A model generated the notes under the pieces. That model saw nothing but the letters and a program-made list of their open reading frames with translations, was not told where the DNA came from and did not search any database. Source: Chloroflexota bacterium (lineage in GTDB: Bacteria; Chloroflexota; Chloroflexia; JAMDCE01). From it: a stretch of DNA of 16,144 bases. Shown here in pieces: positions 6,850 through 13,632 of this stretch. Positions within the stretch are counted from its first letter, which is position 1. Each line of letters opens with the position of its first letter. The stretch covers positions 1 through 16,144 of the forward strand of contig JAMDCE010000211.1 of assembly GCA_023489135.1 (NCBI GenBank), given 5' to 3'. The translations under genes and the position numbers were made by a program.

Positions 6850-7734
6850 ATGACGCGGCCTGTTGATTTGATCGTGTTTGGGTTCGTGCTGGTTATCGCG
6901 GTGACGGCCTGCGGGGCTTCCGCGCAGACTAATAGCGTGGCCGCTGCGCCTTATCCCACGGTTCCACCTCCGACCACGACGGTTATCTCTACACCGGTCA
7001 AGTTGCCTCCTAACACGCCTGCCCCAACATCTATTCCGGCGCCTACCTTGACGCCAATACCAAAGCCGAGTTCGACGCCCACACGTACCGCCCCCAGCTC
7101 AAACGCTGTTGATCGCTTGAGTGGAGAGCCCGAAGCCAGGAACGTGGTCAAGGGCGACGCTTCCAGGCCGCTCGTCGCGCTCACTTTCGACGCCGGCAGC
7201 GATGCCGAGGGGACCGAAGCGATAATGGCCGTCTTGCGTCAGTACGGCGTGCATTCGACTTTCTTCCTGACCGGCGCCTGGGTCAAGCGGTATCCGGATA
7301 TGGCCAGGAAGATGGTGGCCGATGGCCACGAACTGGGCAATCATTCGTTCGATCATCCGGACTTCACTAAGATCAGCAACGCCAGGATGGTCTCCGAGAT
7401 AGCGGAAACCGAGGAATTGATCCGCAAGGTTACCGGGGTCGGCACCAAGCCGTGGTTCCGCGCCCCGTTCGGGGCCTATGATTCCCGCGTGCTCCGAGTG
7501 TTGCACAGCGTAGGGTACGTCAGCATCTATTGGACGCTCGATTCGGCCGACTGGAGGAACGAGACCACCGCTCGGGATGTCAGCGATAGGGTCCTGGGAA
7601 AGACCGGCAACGGCTATATTGTGGTGCACCACGCATCCCCCCAGAAGACGGCGGAGGCGTTAAAGAGGATCATTCCGGGGCTGAAAAGAAAGGACCTTTC
7701 ACTGGTTACCCTCTCCAAGTTGCTGGCAAATTGA
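6850..7734 (+). CDS. Polysaccharide deacetylase (CE4/NodB) lipoprotein with TFDAG motif
   Basis: A 294-residue predicted lipoprotein: signal peptide with lipidation cysteine C21 (VTAC), a Pro/Thr-rich linker (about 35-82), then a NodB homology domain. CE4 enzymes remove N- or O-acetyl groups from peptidoglycan or other polysaccharides. Visible motifs are TFDAGSD (D114 as candidate base), HSFDHP (H165 and H169 as metal ligands), RAPFG (R204), DSADW and a final IVVHH. The second Asp of the canonical TFDD motif is replaced by Ala, so metal binding may differ; D117 is a possible substitute. Such variants occur in the family. The ATG follows GGGTGG closely. It likely forms one transcript with the next two genes from the promoter at 6777-6805. 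Confidence 0.88.
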   Translation: MTRPVDLIVFGFVLVIAVTACGASAQTNSVAAAPYPTVPPPTTTVISTPVKLPPNTPAPTSIPAPTLTPIPKPSSTPTRTAPSSNAVDRLSGEPEARNVVKGDASRPLVALTFDAGSDAEGTEAIMAVLRQYGVHSTFFLTGAWVKRYPDMARKMVADGHELGNHSFDHPDFTKISNARMVSEIAETEELIRKVTGVGTKPWFRAPFGAYDSRVLRVLHSVGYVSIYWTLDSADWRNETTARDVSDRVLGKTGNGYIVVHHASPQKTAEALKRIIPGLKRKDLSLVTLSKLLAN

Positions 7735-7768
7735 AGGAGGTGTCCGAAGAGCCGGGCGCAACCCGGCT
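7734..7768 (+). other. Orphan Shine-Dalgarno-like sequence followed by a hairpin
   Basis: A consensus-like AAGGAGGT (7734-7741) overlaps the stop codon of the first deacetylase, but no start codon follows at working distance. A perfect 7-base stem AGCCGGG/CCCGGCT (7750-7756 with 7762-7768) comes next. With no T-run it is a weak terminator candidate. Together they may be a remnant of a lost gene or a stabilising 3' structure. Confidence 0.4.
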
Positions 7769-7814
7769 GCCAATGACGTTCAACCAAGCATATTAGTTTG
7801 TGGGGTGGATGATT

Positions 7815-8915
7815 ATGGGTGGAAAGTTTTTGTCTTTCGTCGTCGCTCTCTTGTCGATCGCTTCATTCTTGGTGACCTCTTGCGGCGTGCCGCCGGTCGC
7901 GGCATTGGTTAAGACATCTCCTACGTCTGAGCCCGCAACTCCCACGAAGGTGGCCGCATCTCCCACCTCAGCGCCGACCGCGACTCCCTTGCCCGGCCCT
8001 ACTCCGACGCCCAGGCCAGACCCCGCGTCGGTAAAGGCCAACGAGCTGGGCAAGATTCCCATATTCGAGTACCATTTGATTGGCAAGGAAGAAGATCGGT
8101 GGGAAAGGCGCTACGACAACTTCCGCCGGGACCTGGAGCGGTTGTACGCCGCCGGGTACACCCTGATCAGCCTCAACGACGTGATCGAGAACCGCATCAA
8201 CGTTCCGGCCGGCCGCAGTCCGGCCATCCTGACCTTCGACGATTCGAGCCCCGGCCAGTTCACTTTCGTCCAGAAAGATGGCAAGCTGGTTCCCGATGAG
8301 TATTGCGCGGTTGGCATCCTGCAGGCCTTTTACGAGAAGCACCCCGATTTCGGGATGGAGGCAACCTTCTACGTTCTTCCCGCGGCCGACCCTCCTCACG
8401 ACCTGTTCGGCCAGAAGGAGTACAAGATGGATAAGCTGCGGTATATTGTCGAGCACGGTATGGACATAGGAAACCACACCTACTGGCACCAGGCCCTGGG
8501 GGACCTTGGCGATGCCGACGTACAAAAGCAGCTCGGGATGGCGGTGAAGGTTATCAAAGAGGCGGTTCCCAACTACGAAGTGACCTCGCTGGCGCTTCCG
8601 CTGGGGGTATGGTCGCGCAACAAAGCCCTGGTCAAGAGTGGATCGTATCAAGGCACCGCCTACCGCAACAAGGCCGTCCTGCTGGTAGGGGCAGAGCCGG
8701 CGCCTTCGCCGAATTCCGTGGATTACGATCCATATGCTTTGCCGAGGATCCAGGCGATCCAGGAGCAGCTGGATTTCTGGCTACGTTATCTGGAGAAAAC
8801 GCCCAACGAGAGATACGTTAGCGATGGTGACCGGGGCGTGATAAGCTTCCCCAAGGCGATTGAGAAGCGTTTCAACCCGAAGGCGGCGGGCAGCATGGCC
8901 GTGAGGACGTATTAG
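7815..8915 (+). CDS. Second polysaccharide deacetylase-like lipoprotein
   Basis: A 366-residue predicted lipoprotein: signal peptide ending FLVTSC (C23), a Pro/Thr-rich linker (PTSEPATPT to PTPTPRP), then a CE4-like domain starting at IPIFEYHLI. Motif 1 is LTFDDSSPGQF (D142, D143) and motif 2 GNHTYWH (H221, H225), so base and metal ligands are intact. Where RxPFG is expected the sequence reads ALPLG, lacking the Arg. It is clearly not a recent copy of the upstream gene: domain order is similar but sequence and motifs differ. The start is one of three in-frame codons (GTG 7800, ATG 7809, ATG 7815); 7815 leaves GGGGTGG six bases upstream. Its substrate is not evident. Confidence 0.82.
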   Translation: MGGKFLSFVVALLSIASFLVTSCGVPPVAALVKTSPTSEPATPTKVAASPTSAPTATPLPGPTPTPRPDPASVKANELGKIPIFEYHLIGKEEDRWERRYDNFRRDLERLYAAGYTLISLNDVIENRINVPAGRSPAILTFDDSSPGQFTFVQKDGKLVPDEYCAVGILQAFYEKHPDFGMEATFYVLPAADPPHDLFGQKEYKMDKLRYIVEHGMDIGNHTYWHQALGDLGDADVQKQLGMAVKVIKEAVPNYEVTSLALPLGVWSRNKALVKSGSYQGTAYRNKAVLLVGAEPAPSPNSVDYDPYALPRIQAIQEQLDFWLRYLEKTPNERYVSDGDRGVISFPKAIEKRFNPKAAGSMAVRTY

Positions 8916-8919
8916 CGAG

Positions 8920-9183
8920 ATGGCCAGACTTCAGGTGCGGGTACAGCCGGGAGCTTCCAAGAACGAGGTAGTTGGTTTCCAAGACGATGTGCTGCGGATC
9001 AAGCTGACCGCACCGCCGGTGGAAGGAAAGGCCAACAAGGCTCTGATCGCCCTGTTGGCCGAGATTCTTCGCGTTAGCAAGTCAAGCGTCGAGATAATGA
9101 GCGGCCAGTCCGCTCGGCAGAAGGTAGTGGAAATCTATGGCCTCGAATCCGACGAGATTCGTGCCCGCCTAGTAGGCGGATAG
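8920..9183 (+). CDS. yggU: DUF167 / YggU family protein
   Basis: A compact 87-residue cytosolic protein of the DUF167/YggU family, of unknown molecular function. Family-typical segments are VRVQPGASKNEVVG near the N-terminus, LTAPPVEGKANKALIALLAE and VEIMSGQSARQKVVEI. Length matches the usual 80-100 residues. The ATG lies 4 bases after the stop of the deacetylase gene, so it is probably cotranscribed; the ribosome site is weak (GCGAG). Its last 15 bases overlap the end of the opposing yggT gene. Confidence 0.92.
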   Translation: MARLQVRVQPGASKNEVVGFQDDVLRIKLTAPPVEGKANKALIALLAEILRVSKSSVEIMSGQSARQKVVEIYGLESDEIRARLVGG

Positions 9184-9444
9184 GCCTGCGACCAGGAGCT
9201 GCTGAATGATCTGCAGCAGGAAGAACGCAACGATCGGCGTGATATCTATCATACCTCCAAGAGGAGGCACAACACGCCGCAACGGAGACAGGACGGGCTC
9301 GGTGATCTCGTAGAGAATGGCCACGAGCGGGTTCTCCGGTCCCAGCCTGAACCAGGACAGGAGCGCTCTGGCGATGATGGCGTAGGCCAGCACGCTAAAC
9401 AAGATATTGACGAAAAGTATTACCACGCCATTAACTGATTCCAA
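9169..9444 (-). CDS. yggT: YggT family integral membrane protein
   Basis: A 91-residue membrane protein with two hydrophobic helices (VVILFVNILFSVLAYAIIARALLSWF and IDITPIVAFFLLQIIQQLL) linked by the conserved ITEPVLSPLRRVVPP segment. YggT proteins occur widely, often near division or yggU genes; the role is poorly defined. The TTG at 9444 is preferred: GAGAGGA lies 7 bases upstream and the result has normal family length. The frame is open 47 codons further to an ATG at 9585, but that part is unlike YggT and crosses the predicted promoter. It converges on yggU with a 15-base overlap of coding ends and no terminator between. Confidence 0.9.
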   Translation of the reverse strand: MESVNGVVILFVNILFSVLAYAIIARALLSWFRLGPENPLVAILYEITEPVLSPLRRVVPPLGGMIDITPIVAFFLLQIIQQLLVAGLSAY

Positions 9445-9498
9445 TTTCTGTTCCTCTCGGGAGCCCGATGCACTCGGCGTGCCAATGGCTGCTGAAAT

Positions 9499-9527
9499 AT
9501 TGTACCAGATTCCGCCTGTATTTGCAC
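9499..9527 (-). promoter_or_regulatory. Candidate promoter for yggT
   Basis: On the minus strand an extended -10 TGGTACAAT (9507-9499) follows GTGCAA (9527-9522) at 17 bases. Transcription would start near 9492, about 48 bases before the TTG start. Confidence 0.5.
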
Positions 9528-9592
9528 ATAGCTGATTGCCGGGCACAGGACCGATAGGCCAGGGCGCCGCTTCCTCGCCCAACACACGCTAC

Positions 9593-9702
9593 AGCGGTTT
9601 TCGATTAGCTTAGGCAACACCTGGATACTGCCGCCGTGGTGCTGTTCGGTCCACGTATAAATCGTTATGGAAACCGCTCTAAGTACCGCTGAGTGGACCG
9701 AA
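9593..9702. repeat. Two interleaved inverted repeats in the yggT-ligase intergenic region
   Basis: AGCGGTTTTC (9593-9602) pairs with GGAAACCGCT (9669-9678, one G-T). TTCGGTCCAC (9645-9654) pairs perfectly with GTGGACCGAA (9693-9702). The arms alternate, which in RNA is pseudoknot topology and in DNA would be two overlapping spaced palindromes. The region (9528-9745) contains no gene and lies between two divergent promoters. A weak match between its outer ends (CACGC...GTTTTC) hints at a small mobile element but is too imperfect to claim. Confidence 0.5.
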
Positions 9703-9745
9703 GCGGAGAAAACACGAGGCGTGCAGCCGGCCCGCCGACTCACGA

Positions 9746-9774
9746 TTGACACGGCGGGCGCCTGGGTCTATCAT
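9746..9774 (+). promoter_or_regulatory. Promoter for the phenylacetate-CoA ligase gene
   Basis: A perfect TTGACA (9746-9751) and TATCAT (9769-9774) are separated by 17 bases. Transcription near 9781 would give a leader of about 43 bases to the GTG at 9824. The promoter lies within the upstream open frame of the ligase, which excludes the longer start. Confidence 0.7.
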
Positions 9775-9823
9775 AGTCCCACTCACTACACGGGATTGTG
9801 ATCCTGCAATTCGGGGGGATGCT

Positions 9824-11113
9824 GTGGCTGCCATTCAAATGTGCCCTGCCTCAACCTGCGACGAGCTGGCTGAACTTCAGTTGCGGCGGTTGAAGTGGAG
9901 CGTTAATCACGCCTACAACAACAGCGAGTTCTACCAGAGGAAGATGCGTGCTGTTGGAGTCGAGCCCGGCGACATCAGGGACCTCGACGATGTTGGCAAG
10001 CTTCCTTTCACGGACAAAGACGAACTGCGGGAGGCTTATCCTTTTGGGCTGCGAGCGGTGCCTTTTGAAGACATCGTGCGCATCCACGCCTCGTCGGGAA
10101 CTACCGGCAAGAAGACCGTGGCCTACTACACTCAGAAGGACATCGACGACTGGAAAGAGATGTTCGCCCGTTGCTATATGTTGATGGGCCTGACGAGAGA
10201 CGACAGGATACAGATCGCGGTTGGCTACGGGCTGTGGACGGCAGGGGCCGGTTTTCAGCTCGGGGCCGAGCACCTGGGGGCGATGGCCATTCCAACCGGT
10301 CCGGGCAACACCGAGATGCAACTGGAAATCATGGAAGACTTCGGAACCACGGCGATGATGTGCACGTCCAGCTACGCGCTATACCTGGCCGAGGAAATCG
10401 CGGCGCGTGGAATCCGCAGCCGGCTGCGTCTGCGCACGCAAGTGATGGGTTCCGAGAGAAGCAGCGCGCAAATGGTGGCCCGAGTGCGGGAGTTGCTGGA
10501 AGTGGACGTGCACGACCTTATTGGTATGACCGAGCTATACGGGCCGGGCATAGGAGTCGACTGCAAAGCCCACGAGGGCATCCACTTCTTCGGCGATCAC
10601 TTCCTGTTCGAGATCATCGATCCGGCCACGGGCGAAGCGCTTCCTCCAGGCGAGACGGGCGAGATCGTAGCGACGACCCTGAGCAGAGAGGCTATGCCGA
10701 TGATTCGCTACCGCACCCGGGACATATCGCGGCTGTTGCCGAACAGGTGCTCCTGCGGTGTGATCCATCCCCTGCAAGATCGCATACTGGGCCGCAGCGA
10801 CGATATGATCAAGTTCCACGCGGTCAATATCTATCCCGGCCAGATAGATACGGTTCTCTCCTCCGCGCCCGATGCCGGTAGCGAATACCAGATAGTGCTG
10901 CGTCGGAATCGAGGGCGGGACAGCATGCTGGTCAGGGTGGAGCGAGCAGTGGATGCGTCCGGCTCCAACGACGACATAGCCTCGGCTCTTCGCTCGCTCT
11001 TCAGGTCGCGCATTAGCGTCTCGCCGGAGATCGAGGTGCTTCCACATCGATCTCTTCCTCGATCTGAAAAGAAGACCAAGCGGATTTTCGACGAGCGATT
11101 CGAGCAATCGTGA
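9824..11113 (+). CDS. Phenylacetate-CoA ligase family enzyme (PaaK-like)
   Basis: A cytosolic, AMP-forming acyl/aryl-CoA ligase of 429 residues, the usual PaaK length. Visible motifs are ASSGTTGKKT (about residues 89-98, phosphate-binding), GMTELYGPG, YRTRDIS, GRSDDMIK at the hinge and a C-terminal RSEKKTKR carrying candidate catalytic lysines. CSCG precedes the hinge motif, as in many PaaK homologues. It would activate phenylacetate or a related aryl or branched acid to its CoA ester; the true substrate cannot be read from sequence. The GTG at 9824 follows GGGGGG at 5 bases. The frame is open upstream to 9746, but that codon is the -35 element. The neighbouring liv-type importer suggests the pair takes up and activates the same acid. 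Confidence 0.9.
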   Translation: MAAIQMCPASTCDELAELQLRRLKWSVNHAYNNSEFYQRKMRAVGVEPGDIRDLDDVGKLPFTDKDELREAYPFGLRAVPFEDIVRIHASSGTTGKKTVAYYTQKDIDDWKEMFARCYMLMGLTRDDRIQIAVGYGLWTAGAGFQLGAEHLGAMAIPTGPGNTEMQLEIMEDFGTTAMMCTSSYALYLAEEIAARGIRSRLRLRTQVMGSERSSAQMVARVRELLEVDVHDLIGMTELYGPGIGVDCKAHEGIHFFGDHFLFEIIDPATGEALPPGETGEIVATTLSREAMPMIRYRTRDISRLLPNRCSCGVIHPLQDRILGRSDDMIKFHAVNIYPGQIDTVLSSAPDAGSEYQIVLRRNRGRDSMLVRVERAVDASGSNDDIASALRSLFRSRISVSPEIEVLPHRSLPRSEKKTKRIFDERFEQS

Positions 11114-11127
11114 TTGGCCGCAATTAC

Positions 11128-11156
11128 TTGACAGGCCTCCGAACGTGTGTTATATT
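11128..11156 (+). promoter_or_regulatory. Strong extended -10 promoter of the liv-type operon
   Basis: A perfect TTGACA (11128-11133) and TATATT (11151-11156) are 17 bases apart, and TGT just before the -10 makes it an extended element. It begins 15 bases after the ligase stop codon. Transcription would start near 11163, giving a leader of about 217 bases before livK. Confidence 0.75.
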
Positions 11157-11177
11157 CGCGCCTACTACGTCAAATCG

Positions 11178-11191
11178 ACCAAACGTTTGGT
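11178..11191. promoter_or_regulatory. Perfect palindrome, probable repressor operator of the liv-type operon
   Basis: ACCAAACGTTTGGT is perfectly symmetric with a central CG and an AAACGTTT core, like LacI/GalR-family operators such as the PurR box. It lies about 15 bases downstream of the predicted transcription start, a typical position for a roadblock repressor. About one perfect 14-base palindrome is expected by chance in this window, so the position is the main support. No regulator gene is in the window. Confidence 0.5.
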
Positions 11192-11379
11192 ACTTCGCAC
11201 CCTGCCCCGGTACGGCGATTATCGTGCAGGCAACAGAAAGTGACAGATAGGACCTTGTGATCGTAGGAATCATCAAAGATGCCGATTGTCCAGGTCAGTT
11301 TGACGCGGGCAGATGCCAACCGTGGTGTGCGTCTATCTGCCACGTAACGGTCTTCAAATAAATCTCTAGGGAGGGTTCG
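11192..11379 (+). other. Gene-free leader of the liv-type operon
   Basis: No gene is visible. The transcript could form GGCAGAT/ATCTGCC (11308-11314 with 11335-11341) and a long-range helix in which 11168-11180 pairs with 11293-11305 (11 pairs plus one G-U, one mismatch). The latter includes part of the operator palindrome. No terminator with a U-run was found. A strong AGGGAGGG ribosome site (11368-11375) ends the leader. Confidence 0.4.
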
Positions 11380-12675
11380 ATGCAAAGGTTTATCACGTGG
11401 CGATCAGCTGCGATCCTCGCGGGAATGCTTGTTTTGGCCGTTGTGGTGGGCTGCACGCAGCCGGCCGCGCAGCCAACGGCGACGGCGATCTCCAAGACCC
11501 CTGCCACTCAGGCCGCTCCGGCCCCCACTAAGGCCGCGGCTCCCACTACGGCGGCGGCACCGACGAAACCGGCGGCAGCCACCCCGGCGGCGGCAAAGCC
11601 GCAGGCCAAGGCGGCATCGGGAGCGCCGTACAAGATTGGCGGCAACTTGGGTCTCACGGTGACCGGGGCCAGTCCAATCGGACAGGACTACAAGGCGGGC
11701 ATGGAGGCCTTCATCGAGATGATCAACGCTCAGGGGGGCATCAACGGCCGGCCGCTTCAGGGTGTCTACTACGACAACGAGAACTCGCAGGATAAGGCGC
11801 TGCAGCTGGGCAAGAAGATGATTCAAGAGGACAAGGTCCTTGGAATCATCACCGACCGAACGGCACAGGCTCTGGTCCTCGGCCCGCTGGTGGAAGAATC
11901 TGGCGTCACGCTGATCAACGCCACCGGCGGTTTCGACGCAACCAGAGGAAAGAAATGGGTCTTTCAGAACGTGCCTCGGGAGGAAATCGAATCCGACGTC
12001 CTTTCTGAGCACCTGAAGAACAACCTTAAAGTGACTAACTTTGCTCTCATCCACGACGAAAACCAGTATGGGACCACGGGGGCGAAGATCCACGAGGAGG
12101 TTGCCACCAAGAAGGGCCTGAAGGTCACGGCCAACATCGCCTACAACAACAATTCGCCTGACCTGAGCACCGAAGTCACCCGCGCGAAGGCCTCCGGCGC
12201 CCAGGCCATCGTGACGTGGGGAATCCCGCCCGGGCCGGCCAACGTGGCCAAGGCTGCGCGCAACATGGGCTGGAATGTTCCCCTCGTCGGCAGCGTCGCT
12301 TCGGCATCACCGGTTCTGATCGACCTGGCCGGCCAGGCCGTGGACGGGATGACCTTCGTCGCCTGGTTCGATACGGAAAATCCGGATGCGGTCGACAAAC
12401 CTTTCGTCGACGGCTACAAGAAGAAGACCGGCAAAGCACCGTCCATCTTCGGGGCAGTCGGGTGGGATGGCGCCGCGCTCCTGGCCGAGGGCATCAAGAA
12501 AGGGGGCGAGGATCGGGCCAAGGTCCGCGACGCCATCGAGAACCTCAAGGGCTTCATGGGAGTGGTCGGCGAATACAATAACTCGCCAACCGAGCACAAC
12601 GGCGTGAGCGCTGCGTCGATGCTTCTAACCCAGATCAAGGGCGGCAAGTGGACCGTCTTCAAGCAGACCAGGTAG
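11380..12675 (+). CDS. livK: Branched-chain-amino-acid-type ABC importer substrate-binding lipoprotein (LivK-like)
   Basis: A 431-residue extracytoplasmic binding protein anchored as a lipoprotein: signal peptide with C25 in AVVVGC, an Ala/Pro/Thr/Lys-rich linker (about 26-80), then a type I periplasmic-binding fold (YKIGGNLGLTVTGASPIGQDYKAGMEAFIEMINAQGGINGRP is diagnostic in style). It delivers substrate to the LivHM channel. The family binds branched-chain amino acids but also aromatic acids, amides and urea, and the neighbouring CoA ligase makes an aromatic or branched acid a reasonable guess. The ATG follows AGGGAGGG at 4 bases. It is the first gene of the operon and the linker is unusually long compared with proteobacterial LivK, which is soluble. 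Confidence 0.93.
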   Translation: MQRFITWRSAAILAGMLVLAVVVGCTQPAAQPTATAISKTPATQAAPAPTKAAAPTTAAAPTKPAAATPAAAKPQAKAASGAPYKIGGNLGLTVTGASPIGQDYKAGMEAFIEMINAQGGINGRPLQGVYYDNENSQDKALQLGKKMIQEDKVLGIITDRTAQALVLGPLVEESGVTLINATGGFDATRGKKWVFQNVPREEIESDVLSEHLKNNLKVTNFALIHDENQYGTTGAKIHEEVATKKGLKVTANIAYNNNSPDLSTEVTRAKASGAQAIVTWGIPPGPANVAKAARNMGWNVPLVGSVASASPVLIDLAGQAVDGMTFVAWFDTENPDAVDKPFVDGYKKKTGKAPSIFGAVGWDGAALLAEGIKKGGEDRAKVRDAIENLKGFMGVVGEYNNSPTEHNGVSAASMLLTQIKGGKWTVFKQTR

Positions 12676-12688
12676 AAATCACCCAGGT

Positions 12689-13630
12689 ATGTCTGATCTG
12701 GTCCTTGGTCCTGCCGAGATACTACAGTTCATTTTCGGTGGCCTGACAAACGGGGCCATCTACGCCCTCGTGGCTTTGGGTCTACACATCATCTTCAAAG
12801 CCACGAGGGTCCTCAACTTCGTCCAGGGCGAGCAGGTGGTCATCGGGGGGCTGATCGCCTTGACCCTCTCGACGACGCTCCACGTGCCCATCTTCCTGGC
12901 CTTTATCGCCGCGTTGATCATCGGGGGCGCGATTGGCTACGCTTTCGAGCGCATCGCGATCAGGCCCGCTTATCGCCTGGGGGAACTGGCCACAATTATG
13001 GTCACGGTGGGTGGCTTCGTCGTCTTCAAGAACGGCCACCAGATAATCTGGGGAAAAGAATCCCTGCCATTCCCGAACTTCGCCAACGAGTTCCCTTTCT
13101 CCCTGCTCACACCGGCGCTGCAAGGGTTCTCGGAGGCTCTGATGAAGACGACGGGAGCGGGCACCAACCCCTTTGCGCTTTGGGTCATGCTGCTTTCGAT
13201 ACTGGCCGTCGTCGCGGTGCACTTCTTCTTTCAGAAGACCCTGTTCGGCAAAGCCATGCGCGCCGCTGCCGATAACCCGGGGGCGAGCGAGTTGATGGGC
13301 ATCGATACCACGCAGGTGACGGCGATGGCTTTCGCTATGAGCGCAGCCCTGGCGGCTGCCGCCGGAATTCTGGGCGCACCCCTGCTCAACGCCGGGGGCT
13401 CATATGGCATCGAGATAGCGGTGAAGGGCTTCTCCGGAGCCATCGTCGGCGGATTCAGCAGCAGCCTGGGGTCGGTTGCCGGCGGGTTCGTCGTCGGCAT
13501 TATCGAAGCCCTCGGCGGGGGCCTGATTTCGTCCTCCTACAAAGACGTCATCTCGTTTGGAATCATGCTGGTAGTCCTTCTCCTGCGACCCTCCGGCCTC
13601 TTCGGTGAGAAGGAGGTCAGGAGGAGCTAG
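12689..13630 (+). CDS. livH: Branched-chain-type ABC importer permease LivH
   Basis: A 313-residue inner-membrane permease with about eight hydrophobic segments. Family-typical sequences are GGLTNGAIYALVALGLHIIFKATRVLNFVQGE near the N-terminus and FGKAMRAAADNPGASELMGID, the cytoplasmic loop contacting the ATPases. The C-terminus VLLLRPSGLFGEKEVRRS is also typical. It starts 13 bases after livK with a poor ribosome site, so it may depend on translation of livK. It pairs with LivM to form the channel. Confidence 0.95.
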   Translation: MSDLVLGPAEILQFIFGGLTNGAIYALVALGLHIIFKATRVLNFVQGEQVVIGGLIALTLSTTLHVPIFLAFIAALIIGGAIGYAFERIAIRPAYRLGELATIMVTVGGFVVFKNGHQIIWGKESLPFPNFANEFPFSLLTPALQGFSEALMKTTGAGTNPFALWVMLLSILAVVAVHFFFQKTLFGKAMRAAADNPGASELMGIDTTQVTAMAFAMSAALAAAAGILGAPLLNAGGSYGIEIAVKGFSGAIVGGFSSSLGSVAGGFVVGIIEALGGGLISSSYKDVISFGIMLVVLLLRPSGLFGEKEVRRS

Positions 13631-13632
13631 CT

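Noticed and set aside
6951..7184. Gly/Val-repeat frames (GVGVG type) opposite the deacetylase linkers
   Set aside because: These are the reverse-strand reading of Pro/Thr-rich linker codons, also seen opposite 2692-2830 and 7793-8086.
9585..9723. Small transposon-like element with terminal inverted repeats around the interleaved repeats
   Set aside because: The outer ends share only CACGC and GTTTTC with different spacing, and no target-site duplication is visible.
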